DNA from: Larix kaempferi
Lineage: Eukaryota > Streptophyta > Pinopsida > Pinales > Pinaceae
NCBI GenBank assembly: GCA_027924585.1
Contig: BSBM01000809.1
Span: 1,257,001 to 1,321,000 of the forward strand
Length of the DNA stretch: 64,000 bases
Reading direction: 5' to 3'
Below are positions 36,250 through 48,152 of this stretch, one piece after another. The notes beneath the pieces were generated by a model, which had not been told where the DNA came from, did not search any database, and saw only the letters and a list, made by a program, of their open reading frames with translations. A program made the position numbers and the translations under genes. Each line of letters opens with the position of its first letter. Position 1 is the first letter of the stretch.

Positions 36250-37026
36250 TCAATAGGATGTTGGTGTTTTCTTCATTTGTTTGATCACTGGTTTCCAGGA
36301 GTCACTTAGTTTTAACCCATCGTCTTTGTTTAGGGTGTTGTTACGTTTTTCTATTTCTATGGCCTCTTTAACCTTCCTTTTTATATAGTGCTCTTCCTTG
36401 TTGATTATACGTTCCTTTTCTATGCAAACGTGATGAGAGGTTTTGCATGCATGCTCTGTTAGAGCAGATCTTGAGCCTCTTTCTTTGTTTATGTCTGCTG
36501 CGTGTTCTTTAAGTCTTGTCTTCAACGATCTTCCTGTCTCCCCTATATACTCTTTTTCGCATGAACATGGCACCATGTAAACCCCTTTTTGTAAGTTTGG
36601 GTCGAGAGCATCTTTTGCTGAGTCGATTATCTTTCTAATGGTGGTGAGTGGTGTGAAAGCTACTTGAATGTAATGTTTTTTGAGGATGTTGGCGATTCAG
36701 TTTGTTGTACCTTTGATGTATGGCAGGGAGGATTTGGGGATAGTGTTTGAGTGTTTGGGTTGTGGTCTTTTTTGGTTTTGTTGAAGGGCTTTCCTAATCT
36801 CTTGTTTGTGGTATCCATTGGATGTGAAGACTTGTTGGAGGTGGTCTAGTTCCTGTTGTATGTGTTCGGGGTCTGAGATCCTTGATGCCCTAGTTTCTAG
36901 TGTTTCAATAACCCCAATCTTCTTGCTTGGGTGGTGGTGGGAGCTTGCGTGGAGGTATCTGTCAGTGTGAGTTTTCTTTATGAAAACTTGGTGCCCAAGT
37001 CTCCCGCATTTTTTGAAATCTATGTA
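36250..37026 (-). pseudogene. Penelope-like polyprotein, C-terminal RT part and GIY-YIG endonuclease
   Basis: One minus-strand frame is open from 37026 to 36250 with a single TGA at 36697-36699. It reads LGHQVFIKKTHTDRYLHASS, then GVIETLETRASRI and ELDHLQQVFTSNGYHKQEI, the thumb-type region typical of Penelope RTs. Then come SSLPYIKGTTN, the stop, IANILKKHYIQVAF, and the endonuclease: GVYMVPCSCEKEYIGETGRS with the GIY and YIG elements, an Arg in SLKTRLKEH and ALTEHACKTSHHV. The TGA stands where an Arg (CGA) would fit. The RT palm with YxDD is not present upstream. The endonuclease itself looks intact. Confidence 0.85.
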
Positions 37027-37074
37027 TTATGGCTTCCAAGGGTATCATGGTGGGTTCTTCTTGCAACATTTTGC

Positions 37075-37314
37075 TCACAATTCAGTGGCTTTGGACCTTA
37101 TCCCTATGGGGGATTTATTCAATACCATGGTTGCTTCTTCAACAGGGAGGGTTAGTAGAGGTTCTTGGTGAATTGATTGCACTTGTTCACACAATGCTGT
37201 GAAGTATGAACATGAGTCTTCATGTGAATTTATAGGCGTGGCAAGTTTTAGTGCTTTGGATCGGGTGGGTGAGCGCATTAAATTCAAATTTTGCAGGTTA
37301 CAACTCACTCGCAT
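37075..37314 (-). pseudogene. Possible N-terminal part of the unidentified ORF
   Basis: Eighty codons on the minus strand start MRVSCNLQN or, more likely, at the internal MRSPTRSKALKLATP, and run through FTALCEQVQSIHQEPLLTLP. It lies just 5' of the Penelope-like insertion, in the same orientation as the unidentified ORF that resumes at 35621. I infer that the two were one gene before the insertion. No family is recognised. Confidence 0.35.
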
Positions 37315-37773
37315 GCATGCTGAAAATTCCAGGGGAAATTTTCTCTATAGATTGGATGGTGTGCATGGTAGTCGTTGTGTTTCTTGGTAATCTCGTCAGC
37401 CTTTTACTCTATATGTTTTGTTGTCTTTCTTTGGTCGTCTAGGTGATGCTTTGGTCGATCCTTTCCACAAGTACTTCTAGTATCTTTGTTCTTTAAGTCG
37501 TATCTATAAGAAAGTTGGTTGCTTTGAGAGTGATATCCTTTTCCATTCTCACTCTCTTCCTCTTCTTTCTAACTAGCCCCCATTTTTTTCTACCTTGCAC
37601 TCACTCTTCCATAGGAATGCATATCTTATTGCTTTTTATTGGATTTCTAGGTTAGTTATGTAATTTATTTTTTATTGTAACTTAAAGTTAATCAACTTTT
37701 TCTAATTCTAATAAACCCGGGACACAACGCTCGACTAGTGATGATATTGTGAAAAGTTGGCATCATGCCTTTT
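37315..37773. other. No gene recognised
   Basis: T/C-rich anonymous sequence, possibly untranslated retroelement sequence next to the gypsy fragment. Confidence 0.3.
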
Positions 37774-37954
37774 TCAAATTTGGTGGAGTTTTAGTCGTGC
37801 CCCATTCACGACCTTTTGGAAGACATGACCTTGTAGGGTTTTTAATATGACTAACCCATTGTTGTTGAGTTCTTCAACTATGTATGGCCCTAACCATCTG
37901 GTCTCAATCTTTTTCGGTTTTCCTTTTATATGACTATTATATAGTAGTACTAAG
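37774..37954 (-). pseudogene. Ty3/gypsy integrase C-terminal end
   Basis: The minus strand reads LVLLYNSHIKGKPKKIETRW, then LGPYIVEELNNNGLVILKTL and VVNGARLKLHQI before a stop. This is the conserved C-terminal region of Ty3/gypsy integrases (GDLVL, RWLGPY, VNGxRLK). It is cut exactly where the Copia LTR starts at 37955, so the rest of the gypsy element should lie beyond the nested insertions to the right. Confidence 0.8.
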
Positions 37955-39387
37955 TGTTGAATTTTTTTATTATCTTAATGCAGAATTATAGTAGAACTTG
38001 AAATCAATGAATAATGAAAAGAATAATCATTCACATGAGACACAATATTTACCCTAGGGAAACCCTCTAGTACTTGAGGGAGAAAACCCCAGCAAAATAT
38101 TCCTTAGAATATTGATAGATAGCAAGGAATGTCTTTACAATGAGAATATTACGTCAAGCACCCTTGGTGCATTACCAGAGAGAAATACCAAGCACCCCTA
38201 GTGCAATCACAGAGCAAGAGAGAAGAGAGAATAATAGAAGACCCCAACAATTGATTATGCAATAAGACTGATTCGCATTTTTGGTCACATGCACACTTCC
38301 TTCAAGAGATATTCACTCTTCACCTTGATCTCATCAAAGCATGCATTACGAGTGTATCATACATCTCATTCTTGGCTTAATTTATAGCCTTCTGACTTCA
38401 AGATGAACTCGCCTTCCAACTGGATGTTAGATCATTAACTCAAGTGTCGTAACTTAAGTGTCATAACTCAAGTGTCATCATGCAAACACTTAGTTAATTG
38501 TATCTTCTACATTAGGATGAACTCACCCTTAAACTGGATGCTAGACCAATCAAGTGTTGTCTTTTAGTTTAGCTCAAGTGTCGTCATGCAAATAATTAGA
38601 TAACTCAATTGTCGTCATCCAAACACTTAGTTAACTAGATCTTCTTTGTTATCACTTAGTTAACTCTTTGAACTTAAGTCTTTCTTTTTAACATCACTGA
38701 AGCAAACAATTTGAGTTCTTTCGTAATTAATTGAAGTCTTTCTTGTTAACATCACTAAAGTAAACAATTTGAGTTCTCTCTTAGTTAACTAAAGTATTTC
38801 TTGATCACTGAAGTGAACAATTCAAATTCTCTCTTATCTTAACATATCTTATCTTTATCTCTTGTTTTATCTGCATAATCCACTTGTGCCATCTTTACTT
38901 TATTTATCATATCAAATATACTAAGGATATTTTTCCAATGATGAGATCATCTTGTTCTACTATCGTTCCAAGTGGTCATATGCTAAAGTAATTCACTCTA
39001 GATGTGGCCAATCTCTAGAGGATACTTAATAGCTCAACCATGGCTAGTAGTACATCACACACCACTCATGCTTCGACATGCAAAGCATTACCTCAACACA
39101 TGAGGCACCACCTCAACACATAAGGATCTGTCTTAACACACAAGACCTTAGCCTTAACAAGCAAGATTGTACAACATCATCGCTTTGACATACAAAGCAC
39201 TTACCTCAACACATGAGGCTTGACCTTTACACATAAGGCTTAGTCATTATTGAGTCCAAATCAAGAATATTCTCCAAGTTTTCTGAGTCCAACTTAGGCT
39301 CCCTAAGGCACTACCTCGACACATGAGGCTCAAACCTGGCACACAAGATTGACTTGGAGAATGACTCATGATGCTGTAACTTTAACA
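37955..39387 (-). repeat. 3' LTR of the Copia at 37955
   Basis: In the minus sense it would begin TGTTAAAGTTACAGCATC and end AAAAATTCAACA, about 1.43 kb. Only one copy is in the window, so the borders rest on the TG/CA ends, the polypurine tract (GAGAGGGAG, minus sense, 39388-39396) and the disrupted gypsy frame on the left. It contains imperfect repeats of ACATGAGGC and CAAGTGTCGT. Confidence 0.75.
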
Positions 39388-41253
39388 CTCCCTCTCAGTG
39401 AGGGAGGCATTCTCTTCCATACCAAGCTTGTCTCGGAAGTACAGCCGGTAGCAATCCATTATTTGATATCCATCCATCAAGGTTGATCGAGATAGGGTTA
39501 CAATAGCGTCAATCTATATATATATGTAAAAACATTACTCATACCAAGTAAGAAGGGTGCAAGAGGTGGGAGCCTTATTTTCCTTTTTTTTTTGCTTTTT
39601 CGCATATATAATATGCTTTAAAAGAATAGAGGTTTAGTCGACATATATGTTATCTGCTCATCAATAGCAATGTACTGAATTCTTACGACACCTCTTTGGA
39701 CCATGTCTATGATGTAGTGGTATTTCATCTCAATGTGCTTCAATTTGTCATGAAACATAGGGTTTTATGAGAGCTTAATGCAACTTTGGTTGTCAGAGCG
39801 AATGACAATAGTCTGAAGCTTCTCACTGAACAACCCAACAAGAAGCTTCCTAAGCCACATAAATTCTCGAAAATCGGTACTAGATACAATATACTTTGCT
39901 TCTGTAGTACTCTAGGATACGGAGCCTTGCATCCTACAGGACCAAGAGATCATAGCTGATCCCAAGCTAAAACAAAATCTGGATGTACTCTTTTGGTCCA
40001 TAATACTACCACCCTAATTAGATTCAGCATAACCAAGTAAAATCACTACTCCACTGGAATCATATATGATTCCATAAGCAATAGTACCTCGAAGGTATCT
40101 AAGCACATGCTTGGAAACAACCCAATGTCTATGTCTTGGCTCAGACATGAACTGACTCAAGATACTCACTGCATAACATATGTATGGTCTACTATGTATC
40201 AAATACTTCAAGGAGCCAATGAGCTGTCTATACATTGTAGGATCCACTAGATCCGATCCAAAATTTGATTCATGTAGTTTCTTCAAATTATAAACCATTG
40301 GTATAGACATGGATTTACAATCCATCATACTAAACCTGCGCAACACATCAATTGCGTACTTTCCTTGTGAAAGAAATATCTCATCTTTCCTTTTTCCAAA
40401 CTTCCAGACCAAAAAAGTAGTGCATAAAACCCAAGTCTTTCATGTCGAACTTAGAAGTGAGATCCCTCTTGCACTTAGTTATCTATTATTCCTCTCCAAT
40501 AAGGAACAATTCATCAACATTGAGAACCAATATCAGTGGTTGGTTCCCCACAACCTTGAAGTATAGGTTGGGGTTAGCTCCGCTTTTGGAGAATCCCAAG
40601 CTCTGAAGATAGCTGACAATCCTTGAATATCAAGCCATCGGGGCCTGCTTAAGACCACAAAAGGATTTCTTAAGTTTGCATATATGGGACTCCTTCCCAT
40701 TAACTACAAACCCCCCAGGTCGTTGTATGTATACTTCTTCCTCAACTTCATCATCAAGAAAGGCAACATTCACATCCATCTGGTGCAGCTTCCACCCCAT
40801 AACCGATGCAAGTGAAATCGTGGCTCGAATAGTAGTGTACCTAGCCACATGAGCGAATGTCTCATCATAATCTATTCCTTCTTTCTACGAGAAACCACGA
40901 GCCACAAATCTTGCTTTATATTTTTCATTACTGCCATTAGCTGCATGTTTGATTTTATAAAGCCACTTAGAAGTTACTATTGACTTCCCTTCAGGTTTAG
41001 GAACCACTTCCCACACATCATTCTTCATGATGGATTTGTATTCTTCCACCATGGCATCTTTCCATACTTGCTGCTAGTACCTTCCTCATAGGTGGTGGGT
41101 TCTGGATCACTGATGTGACTCATCTACGCTACATATCATGAATGTCTTTCAGGTCTCCTTCGCTCTCTGGATACGCCTGATGGTGCTCCATGCTTTTCCG
41201 CCTCTTGTAGAATGTCCCAACACCGGACATATCTCCTCTTAGCAGGAGGTTCA
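39388..41253 (-). pseudogene. Copia pol: RT and RNase H (decayed)
   Basis: In the minus sense: the connection region (PPAKRRYVRCWD), the RT start with MARYTTIRATISLASVMGWK, QMDVNVAFLDDEVEEEVY, ICKLKKSFCGLKQAP, then after a frameshift MMDCKSMSIPM, YRQLIGSLKYLIHSRPYICY and AVSILSQFMSEP. RNase H traces (FHDKLKHIEMKYHYI-like) run down to about 39650. The YVDD area is damaged, and stops and at least one frameshift are present. Confidence 0.85.
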
Positions 41254-41860
41254 CACTAGTAGAGAAAGTGAGATAAATGACTAAAAAAACTACTAAAAAT
41301 AGCATATAAATGACTAAAGTTAGTCACGCGACGAATAGTCATTTATTGCCAGTCACTTATAACACGACTAAATATGTGACTAAAATTTTTTTGTCGTTTA
41401 TTTGTTGCTTTGAGTGAACATTTTGGTCGTATATTTAGTCATTTTTTTAGTCATTGATTGCTATTATTTGGCCATTTTTTTAATCTTTGTTGGTTTTTAT
41501 TAATCATATATTGTTGTTAACTGGTCATGTATTTAGTCAAAATAGTCATTTATTATCATCAACAAGTAGTTTATTTAGTATTTATAATCTTAAATTTACG
41601 TCAACTAGTCGTATATTTAGTCATTAATTGATGTTAATTAGTAATATATAGTTATGATAGTCACTTATTGTTGTTAGTTGGTCATTTATTTAGTCTTAAT
41701 AGTCATTTATTGTTGTTAATTGGTCATTTATTTAATCAAAATAGCCATTTATTGTCATCAATTGGTCATATATTTAGTCATTTTGTTTCGTTGATTTTTG
41801 TCAATTGATGGTTGTTGATATATTGTTTATTAGTTGCAATTATTATATATATTTATTACT
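41254..41860 (-). repeat. CACTA terminus and subterminal repeats
   Basis: Many direct and inverted copies of TAGTCATTTATTG, TTGGTCATATATTTAGTC and AAATGACTAAA follow the terminal CACTA. In En/Spm elements such repeats bind the element's own TNPA-type protein. Confidence 0.75.
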
Positions 41861-42365
41861 TTAATGAACTAAATGTTCATTTATTTTATGTGAATAATTG
41901 ATTAAAATTGTATAATGCATAAACAAACATAATATTAAACTTGAATAGAAACATGCAATTAAGTATAAGCATCACATAGAAATAAGAACAAACATAATAT
42001 TAAATTTGAATAGAAACATGCAATTAAATATAAACATCACATATAGGAACAAACATAATATTAAACTTGAATGGAAACATGCAATTAAATATAAACATCA
42101 CATATATGAACAAGCTACAACATACGATAAAGTAATATGTAATTATAACAGAAAATTAAATGAACATAATATAACACCATTTAGATAAAGTAATTCAAGA
42201 TGAATATATATTTATGTAATAAAAAATGTCATAGTACAACATTGTTTTCGAGAGTTTCAGACTAGTGCAAATGGTACACCATAATAACAGATCCCTGAAC
42301 AAACATTCAAATATTTAACCACTGCCTTAAGAAGACATGAACTGGTGGGCCAAGCTATCTAACAA

Positions 42366-42635
42366 CTATGTCATCTTTTGCAAATATTTTATCGGCCATC
42401 GTATGAAGCTTCCTTCCTTCTCCTTGAGACACTCACATCCATCTATTTTATCTTCATAAGCAAAGGGTACGTTACTTTTGACCTTTAAAATATTCACATT
42501 TGCATCCTCTCATCCTTTCTAATTGACTCCATGTATAATAGATAGCGAGTGAATCCGTCCAATGGCCACATCTGCATTGTCATACGGATCCAAAACTTTT
42601 ACTTCATTGCCTTCTTGGAGTTTATTAACAAATTT
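42366..42635 (-). pseudogene. CACTA gene, last exon: TNP1/En-Spm domain
   Basis: The exon starts after TTTTTTTGGCAG at 42635. It reads KFVNKLQEGNEVKVLDPYDN, ADVAIGRIHSLSIIHGV, then after two in-frame stops (TAG and TGA) ANVNILKVKSNVPFAYED and GSFIRWPIKYLQKMT before a TAG at 42366. The VA-x-GRI and the closing xWP match the TNP1/EN/SPM transposase domain, which in En/Spm elements marks the regulatory, DNA-binding type protein. The frame is the same on both sides of the stops. Confidence 0.7.
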
Positions 42636-42782
42636 CTGCCAAAAAAAACACATTATATTGAAATTTGAAAAAAAAATTTACAACAACAATCAAGCTCTAA
42701 TATTTATCCTAAAATCAATATATATATTGAGATATGAAAAATGGTACATCGATTATATTTTAATACTTAGCATTGCACTCAC

Positions 42783-42884
42783 CTCAAGTACTTTGGTAGC
42801 ACTATGAATGCCCATGTCCTGTGCATCCTCATGATCACTATCCAAATTGACCTTTTCTTTCTGAGATCCTTTCATATAATTGCT
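42783..42884 (-). pseudogene. CACTA gene, internal exon
   Basis: Thirty-four codons in phase 0 (SNYMKGSQKEKVNLDSDHED and on to ATKVLE) lie between ATGTAG and GTGAGT. The start AGCAAT resembles the starts of the exons at 43397 and 43689, suggesting they are copies of one another. Confidence 0.6.
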
Positions 42885-43018
42885 CTACATGTGGTTTCAT
42901 CATGCAACAAAATATATAACATAAGATAAATGTTATATTAAGCTTTGGAGTAAAGAATGCAATCAATAATTTTTTATCCAAAAGAACAATATATTATAAT
43001 GATATTTAACAAATTCAC

Positions 43019-43219
43019 CTTTTTAATATTTGGAATATCGCCAATACATATACCCAAGGCTAATTGCGCAACATCAAGTGATTTGGCCACTGTATATTCC
43101 ATAGCAGCAATTAGTGGATCACTACTACTCTCACTATCATCCAATGCACCTTCGTGGGCATCATCAATTTTGACATATGTGGCATGTTTAATTGGTGACG
43201 ATTTGTTTTCGTTATGCAT
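43019..43219 (-). pseudogene. CACTA gene, internal exon
   Basis: Sixty-seven codons in phase 0, from MHNENKSSPIKHATYVKIDD to LGICIGDIPNIKK, lie between AACCAG and GTGAATTT. The reading frame has no stop. The family role of this segment is unknown. Confidence 0.55.
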
Positions 43220-43335
43220 CTGGTTTCATCATGCAAAAAAAATTAATAACAATATTGTTGAACAACATTTAAACGCACAACAATTAACAAAGCAATTGTA
43301 TTAAGAGCATATAAAAAGATGCAAAAACAACTTAT

Positions 43336-43397
43336 TAAAGCATTAGGATCTTTGTTCATGAGGCCTTTTCCTTTTCTGCTGCTCTAATATAGTTGCT
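43336..43397 (-). pseudogene. CACTA exon copy, decayed
   Basis: It starts AGCAACTATATTAGAG after CATGCAG. The donor reads ATAAGT in place of GTAAGT, and the frame has a stop. It appears to be a worn copy of the exon at 43626-43689. Confidence 0.5.
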
Positions 43398-43625
43398 CTG
43401 CATGTGAGTTAATCATCATGCAAAAAACAATATTCATCTTCGATTCAGAGTCCACGAACATTGGAATAAATCAATTCAATTTTTTTGATATATAAAATAC
43501 TATTGCAAGTTCAAAAGTAACAACCATTAATTCCAATCATGTTCACCGACACAACCTAATAACTGTTCACTACACAGTCATCCGATTGTATTAAGAGCAT
43601 ATAGAAAGATGAAAAAACAACTTAC

Positions 43626-43689
43626 TGAATCATTAAGATCACTGACGTCCATGATGCCTTCTCCCTTTTCTTCTACTCTAATATCATTG
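43626..43689 (-). pseudogene. CACTA exon copy
   Basis: It reads NDIRVEEKGEGIMDVSDLND and ends at a perfect GTAAGT donor. Upstream it shares TTGCATGATG and CACATGCA with the intron ends before the other copies. Confidence 0.5.
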
Positions 43690-46600
43690 CTATGCATGTG
43701 ATTTAAGCATCATGCAAAAAAAAAATATATTCATCATTGATTCAAAGTCCAAAAATAATGGAATAAATCAATTCAAATTTTGTAATAACAATGCCAAAAG
43801 TAAACTCTCCTAACAGGGAGCTAAAACCTCCAACAACATAGGAAAGATAATTCACGATTGAAACAACACTGAAGTGTGGTTCTTGTGCTCTACGCAATGG
43901 AAATTGCACTTTGGGTATCCCAATTCCTAGCATGTAGTGCAAGTGCAATACATATATATTCATTTACAAGGCCAATCTTGATAAAACTGAATGGAAAATT
44001 TCCATTTTTCTCAAGAGTCTTGTGGCCATTATGATCACAACCCAAGAGTAGAAACCCTCAACCCATTAAACAAGTAATCCCTTCGTGCACCGCCTTGCAC
44101 TAATGATAAATGCAAGAAGATTTGTCCTACTTGCAAATGGACAAGTACATCAAGCTGAAGTAAGAAATCTTGGTCAACAATTAGGAAATTGGTCTTCACA
44201 AATCCAAAATGGCATAAATCAGTTTATAGTTGAAACATAAATGGAAAGGGAGTGGCTATTACTAACAAAAAATGCGGAATTGCAATCAAAGTTTGTAAGT
44301 TTAACAGAGGAACTGCATGCATTCAAACTAAATCTAATCAGTTACAATGGCAGTTGAGCTTTGATTCCAGTTGGGAGGAAGAAGAGAGATTCCATCTAGC
44401 ACAAATGCAGAACATTAATCTCTAAACTAGGATATGTAGAAAAGCATAGAAAATATTTGATGAAGAGGGTAAATTCTGTCACAGTAAACTATTCGAATCA
44501 TATGCTAAAAATCCCTATCACTAAGAATATCTATCAATAGAGGGTGTCCCTTGTCCCACAAACAAGTGGGTCTCATACACCAATTTAGTGTCTATCACCC
44601 AAACAATAATATGTGTGTTGACCAACAACCCAACAAAAGCAGTGCAAGTTGATATTAAACAATCAAGCACTAGCATATTTTCTTTGTCGATAAACTCTTA
44701 AAAGATATTGAGCAAGGGGAGTAGATATTCATTGTTGACCAACACTCACCGAATACCAAACATGTAATACAAGATCATTTTTCGTCAGGCACAAGCCAAA
44801 CACTTAGTATACATATTATGAGAACATTAAAACATTTGATACACGTTTAAATGTGACTTGCACTTGTAAGCCACATGAACATACATCTAGTTTTTTGGAA
44901 GCATCAAGTAGTAAAGGAAAGCAAAAAAAAATATTAACCAAAATCCCATACAAAAATAAAGATATAGAGGCTATAAGATGAGGAAGGAGGGTAAAACTAC
45001 AAATGAACAAAACCTTCAAACTATAGTTCATGCAAAAGAACTAAATTCCTTAGATGTTGTGAAAAAATAGACTAACATTTAATGGATTTCACTGGATAGT
45101 TACGAGCTCAGGACTTCTCTTGAGTATAGGAAAATTTCAGATAAGGGCATCAAGAGAGCAGAGTTATAAAGTAATAATCATGCCTATATTCGAGCACAAC
45201 TGACAAAATTTGGTAGATACGATAGCTTAACATGATTGCAAAATAAAATCCTGCAAAATGAAATCTGAGCACAGGAAAGTACTAATCTCTTTCAAATCCA
45301 TAGAACTTCCAAGATTGTTATGGTTATCAAACAATGGTGAATCCATAGAGATATTCATACTCTTTATGGAAGAGAAATTGCCTTCTATTATAGAGTATTG
45401 CATTGAAGAGAACTATCAAGTTGCTAAACGAAGAGGAAAAGGAATAAAAAATAATAATTTTGGAGATCAAGTGCCTCAATTTGCCTTGGCAATACTATTA
45501 TGTGAATTCTCTATATCATAGGCATAACCGTATGGATGATGTACAATTGGGCCAAGTACTTGTTAAAAAGAATGCAAGAAAACTGAAAACATGTTTTCCG
45601 ATGAAAATATAGCTGCATAATACTTGAATTTGGCTTTATATACCCAAGAATTCTACTATGATGGAAAGAGACAAATGAAGAGGGGGAAACCGACATGTTC
45701 CATCTATGTTCTAGCTTAAGGAAATTGGACTACCATAAGAAACACTCCAGGTGTTATTTGAAGGAATGGAAAACATGTGTATATAAGTTCCAGATTAAAG
45801 CAAATGGGTTAGCATAGGAAACACTCCAAGTGTTATTTGAAGGAAGGGAAAACTTATGTGTTCAATTGTGTTTAAAATAGTTTCCAAAAGTATTTTGTGA
45901 AATCGAAGACGATGAACCCGAAGAAGAAGTAGAACAACAATTAAGTAGGAAATCATGCAATTTCTGTGCAATTTCTTAGACGTGTTTACATATTTTTCAC
46001 TGTTCAGTTAGGATTTTGTTCATGAGAGTGCAGATCTTTGTATCATGTTCCCAAAGTTAACAGTTACCATATTCACCACCTAAGGGTGAAGATCCTGGTT
46101 CCAATAAGATCAAATCTGCAGATTTGTCAATCCACACCAAATTCTACAGGATCAAGTAGCATTTTGTTGTTGGATTAATTTCCAATTGTAATAACCATTT
46201 TGATAGTAGAAATACCTGCAAGAAATGTATCTTGTGGTAATAAACAACAAAAATGTCAGTGGAAAACATTTCTTGCAACAAGAAATGTTTCCCATATGAT
46301 ATGAAAAATAGCAACAAGAAAAAAGAAAAGCAAATTAGCGGTGATTGAGGAGAGAAACATGAGAGCAAGACCCACATGGATTCCCCACAACCAATGGATA
46401 CTTGAGGAGGCATAATCCCCTTGTTCTTTTTTTTTTATCTCTTCCTCACTACAAAATCATTTGGAACCCTAACTTTTCTCATGCTCCACTCTCATGCTTT
46501 GTTGAGGTTGGTATTTCATTCTTTGAACCACTTTAGGATCTTTCTCTAATCCCCAAGGGCTTGCATAATATTCTTGATCTATTGTGCAAGATCTCGAGTG

Positions 46601-47189
46601 GGGGTGAGAACCAAATCCTTCCATTCCAACAAGCCATAGTTGGGTTGCTGCAGAATTCCAGAACAGAAAGTTGGTGTCTTGCCCATTCTAGACTGGGCCT
46701 ACTGTAGAACATTGCCCAAAGACAAACAATCAAGCAGAGACTAAAGATGGCGGGCAGCCAAACCAAGCTCAAGCATGGTTGAGATTGAACCAAGAGACCC
46801 AGAAATATGTTGGCAATCAACGCATATTTGTATATAAAACTTTGGGAAATATAACATGCATGTTACAAGACCAGACATGGGTAGAAAATATGAGAAGAGA
46901 TGTAGCATATGAACAGGTGGCCAAAAACATAAAAGAGTCACTTGCATGCATGCCTAGAAGCAGAACAGTACCTTTCCCTTGCATCATGAACCAAATTCAA
47001 TACAACCACTGCAATATATGTAAAAGGAGGTTTTCTGAGGGGAAGCATGAAAAACAGACCATAGATACTTCCAAATGGCTATGAGCCTCCATGTTCAGAT
47101 ACTTTTCATCAATTGGTTATCAATAAAAGACAACCTGCGTGTCCTCCTATTTATAACCATGAACCCCAATAAGAAGGCTATGAATCAAG
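43690..47189 (-). other. CACTA internal sequence, no exon identified
   Basis: About 3.5 kb of AT-rich sequence. A duplication with an 80-base period includes GAAACACTCCAGGTGTTATT near 45,740 and 45,819. A plus-strand run of 87 codons at 45258-45521 has no recognised match. The last five bases, TCAAG, are the Copia target duplication. Confidence 0.4.
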
Positions 47190-47779
47190 TGTTATCAAAA
47201 CAGGATCACAGAGAAATAACAATAAACAAGATGCAAATATAAATCACATAAAACACATTACAAGAGAGACACCAATATAACGTGGTTCACCCAAGATGGG
47301 CTACACCAACATAGAAATTGCCAGTCCTTTTTATTATACCATCCAACAAATGAAGGGATACAACTTGCAACACATCCGCTGCAACTTCCTCTTCACTTTC
47401 TCACAGTCTCTCTCACACAATCATAAAGATCTTTACAATGCTACCATACCCAACCATATTACAATGCCTTCCTTTTAAAGAGCGAATACCATGGGAAAAT
47501 ACTATGGAACACCCAATACCAAGAGCCCATAAATCACCCATTATTGACCAAGTCATGAATATGAAATTACAACATTTTACAAGGCATTGTTTCCAAAATT
47601 TTTGCTACGGGGGCACTGCCCCTGAAACCCCTCAAGGGGGGCTCCCAAACTAGCCGTTGCCCCCCATGGTGACTATTTTGGGGGGTAAATCCCACCCAAA
47701 CCCCCCCGTCATGGGCTGGGATCTAGACATGGTTTAAACATGACCTCTGAATAAGGAAGATTAGGCTCCGTAACTAACA
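47190..47779 (-). repeat. 3' LTR of the Copia at 47190
   Basis: It begins TGTTATCAAAACAGGATC and ends GTAACTAACA. Near 47,610-47,720 it has a C/G-run-rich block. The polypurine tract AAGTGGGAGAT (minus sense) follows at about 47780-47790. Confidence 0.9.
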
Positions 47780-48152
47780 ATCTCCCACTTGGATATTGAT
47801 CATAGCAACTCCACCGTTGCTGCACTTGTTGGACTATGCTATGAACCTTGGACCTAGAAAATTTCTCACCTTCACCTCATGCTTGAAGTCCAACTGAAAT
47901 CGAGTAGGAACTTAGTTTCTCTCTGGTTACTACCTTTGTCAACATGTCTGTCGGATTCTGGCTAGTGTGTATCTTTTCCAACTTCAACAGTTCATCTTTC
48001 AGAACATACCGTATAAAATGGTACTTGAGTTATATATGTTTAGTCTTAGAATGGAAGCCTGAGTTCTTTGCAATATGAATGGCACTCTGGCTGTCACTAT
48101 ACAACCTGCTATTCTCCTACGTCTTACCCAATTCCTCCATGAACCTCTATAA

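Larger units (their letters stand above)
35622..37026 (-). mobile_element. Penelope-like element, 5'-truncated
   Basis: In the minus sense it contains an RT thumb-type segment, a GIY-YIG endonuclease, an AT-rich 3' region and a hammerhead-like motif at its 3' end. The RT catalytic core is missing. Host-like coding sequence resumes at about 35621, so the 3' border lies within a few bases of that point; the 5' border (about 37000-37026) is less certain. Penelope-like elements of this GIY-YIG type are known in animals and have been reported from conifers. Confidence 0.75.
37955..41253 (-). mobile_element. Ty1/Copia element, 3' part only, cut by CACTA
   Basis: The 3' LTR, polypurine tract, RNase H, RT and connection region are present in the minus sense. 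The element stops at 41253, where CACTAG begins. CTAAG precedes the LTR (37950-37954) and should be found after the missing 5' LTR. Gag, protease, integrase and the 5' LTR are not in the window. Confidence 0.85.

Noticed and set aside
45258-45521. Plus-strand 87-codon ORF as a captured gene in the CACTA
   Set aside because: No recognised domain, no splice signals of note and no second exon; too short to support.
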